From positions 9,257,840 to 9,321,839 of the forward strand of contig OZ007511.1 of the NCBI GenBank assembly GCA_963931865.1: a DNA stretch of 64,000 nt, in the 5' to 3' direction. Source of the DNA: Axinella damicornis (taxonomy: Eukaryota > Porifera > Demospongiae > Axinellida > Axinellidae). The notes beneath the pieces are model-generated. The model ran no database searches. It had not been told where the DNA came from and saw nothing but the letters and a program-made list of their open reading frames with translations. The translations under genes and the position numbers were made by a program. Of the stretch, positions 62,255-64,000 are shown in pieces. Every line of letters starts with the position of its first letter. Position 1 is the first letter of the stretch.

Positions 62255-62984
62255 TAATATGTACAATGTACATGTACATGTCTTAAAATGCCTCACGCTC
62301 GAAATCTGACTAGAGGGTCAATGGTTGCTGAGCGGGTCACAGAACGTACATCGATCGTGCTGTATGCAGAGTCTAACGTAATGACATTCAATTATTCTCC
62401 CCAGCAGGTAATCATTGCCTGGGGTGTGCACAAATTGGAATCATACGCACTGCATTAGGTGCTAGGAGAGCGACGGAATATGATTATAGTCTCGCAAATG
62501 TGTATGTCAGGCAGACAAGCATGTTAATAGGTGATTCACAGTCACATGTGTTTGGTCTACAGGATGCATGTCTCTACTACTATGCAACAGCTAACGCTAC
62601 TGTCAGGACATTAGACTCGGCCTCTGGTACTACCAGAGAGTGTCAGTTTCGTGAATTGATTCTGTAGTACATATCTGGATAGATTTCTTTGACTGGTGAA
62701 TAATATGTTATGTTGTACGCTTTGCGCCTATTTGTGGCATGTGTCATCATAATAGTAACACATGGTGAGCCTGAGCGAGCCACATTGGAGCATGAAGAAA
62801 CATCCTCGCAATATTCTCGTCCTGTCCTGTTTGCAGTATTCATGTGCATCGCGTACTGTAAACACACGCTTCTGCAAATAATGGGAGACTTCATTGCGTA
62901 AATTCAACACAGCAACTTGCGAAAAAAAGGGCCATGTGTACTCAGCTTTTCCAAGGCAGTTTGTGAAGACACTAGCATCATCTG

Positions 62985-63265
62985 AGGAGAGCGACCGATA
63001 ACCAGAGGAGAGCGACTGATCACCAGAGGAGAGCGACCGATCACCAGAGGAGAGCTACCAATCACCAGAGGAGAGCGACCGATCACCAGAGGAGAGCGAC
63101 TGATCGCCAGAGGAGAGCGACCGATCGCCAGAGGAGAGCGACCGATCACCAGAGGAGAGCGACCGATCACCAGAGGAGAGCGACCGATCACCAGAGGAGA
63201 GCAACAAATCACCAGAGGAGAGCGACCGATCACCAGAGGAGAGCGAACGATCACCAGAGGAGAGT
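62985..63265. repeat. 21-bp minisatellite, ~13 copies
   Basis: The unit accagaggagagcgaccgatc is strongly conserved. Repeats of seven residues (RSPLVIG on minus) follow from the unit length. No splice signals suggest it is translated. Confidence 0.85.
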
Positions 63266-63443
63266 GGAAGGGATCAACAAGGGAGGCCAGACTAGAAAGA
63301 CAATGCCAAGGATATCGTCAGACGAGTCATAAATTGTATCACGTATCATACATAATACTCCACGCATTCTGCACGTGTACTCACTCAGACTTGCCCCACA
63401 ATGTACGTACGTATTGCATTCCCTAGTACATGTCATACATGTA

Positions 63444-63981
63444 CCGTAGTGTCTCGCTAATACGCCCCCTTCGAAAATACGCCCTCCCCCTCTTTTTCGC
63501 CCAAGTTCATGCACAGGGTAGTTTGACTCGTTATAACGCCCCCCTGGTGAGCGTCTTCTGGATCCATGGAACATCTAACCTACACGTGCAGATCGTCTCT
63601 CAGATCGAGTAGTCAGTAGAAGTCATCTCGCTGCCACTCTTCCACAGGAAATACCAGGAAATGTTCCGTGGTTCATGACCTACAGTATTGCTGTTCTTGA
63701 GGATGGCTACAGCGCTAGCGAAGTCGTCGTGAATGTTATGGCCCCTCGAGTTGAAGTGCAGCTCTTCTCGCCGATGTAGGGAGACCACGCATGATGACCA
63801 CGAACAGTACTAGCGATCGTTTGTACTTTTGTAACTGTGAACATGAGTGTCATAAACGTAGCAAAACGTTTTGAGGGGGCGTATAATCGAGACTAATTGC
63901 GTCCTCGAAAATACGCCCCCTCCCCTCTTTGGGCTGGATGTAGTGTACAAAATAGGGGGGCGTATTAACGGGACACTACGG
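63444..63981. mobile_element. Pogo/Tigger-like element at TA, with HIRAN-like fragment
   Basis: The ends CCGTAGTGTCTCGCTAATAC and GTATTAACGGGACACTACGG are inverted repeats with few mismatches. Each is bordered by TA (63442-63443 and 63982-63983), as for Tc1/mariner/pogo insertions. The TIRs extend inward with tacgccccct motifs on both sides. Inside, the minus strand at 63788-63603 reads RGHNIHDDFASAVAIL and TVGHEPRNISWYFLWKSG. This resembles the second half of a HIRAN domain (VGHVPR-type motif), so the element seems to have captured or evolved around a gene fragment. No transposase is seen. Confidence 0.7.
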
Positions 63982-64000
63982 TATAGTGATAGTGGTACAT

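Noticed and set aside
62904..63254. RSPLVIG repeat frame
   Set aside because: A 21-bp non-coding minisatellite is the simpler explanation.

Overview
The window is nuclear DNA from an animal. Genes have short exons, GT-AG introns of about 0.3 to 10 kb, CA/TG microsatellites, minisatellites and many small inverted-repeat transposons. The gene families (LIN7 with L27 and PDZ domains, an EPLIN/LIMA1-type LIM protein, forkhead factors, coiled-coil plus kelch, F-box) are metazoan. Divergent FoxN1/4-like forkheads, a coiled-coil/kelch protein and very frequent TACATGTA words suggest a marine invertebrate, perhaps a demosponge. That placement is inference.

Layout. 1-2799 (+): last two exons of a coiled-coil/kelch gene. 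4232-5788 (-): intronless F-box gene whose frame is cut by one TAA. 6327-18221 (-): a complete nine-exon LIN7 gene (216 aa), rebuilt from exons mostly too small to stand out as reading frames. Its introns hold a TIR element, an 830-bp tandem duplication with 142-bp palindromes, a 44-copy 36-bp minisatellite and a dead Mutator-like transposase. 18651-21544 (+): forkhead gene A, divergent from LIN7 across about 430 bp. 22119-25462 (-) and 26082-28802 (-): forkhead paralogues B and C, with the same four-exon structure as A. C has an in-frame TAG and a lost DNA-contact residue. 30620-52214 (-): a complete 13-exon EPLIN/LIMA1-like gene (591 aa) ending in one perfect LIM domain. 54976-61506 (-): eight more phase-compatible exons of a disordered, coiled-coil protein. 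Their 3' phase fits exon 2 of the EPLIN-like gene, so they may be the long-isoform 5' half of one gene with two promoters. The 5' end lies beyond the window.

Mobile DNA is dense. The main family is a foldback MITE with TIR TAGCCTCGTTCCCAG (subfamily TAGTCTCG) and 9-bp target duplications. Also present are a hAT MITE with a perfect 8-bp duplication, a TA-flanked pogo-like element carrying a HIRAN-like fragment, tRNA-derived SINEs and a dispersed repeat with an internal 30-bp array.

Functionally, LIN7 (cell polarity and junction scaffolding) and the EPLIN-like protein (actin/junction linkage) are cortex proteins, whereas the forkhead trio is nuclear. I see no sign that the neighbours form one pathway. 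Exons were assembled by hand from splice sites, reading phase and family similarity; no transcript data were available.
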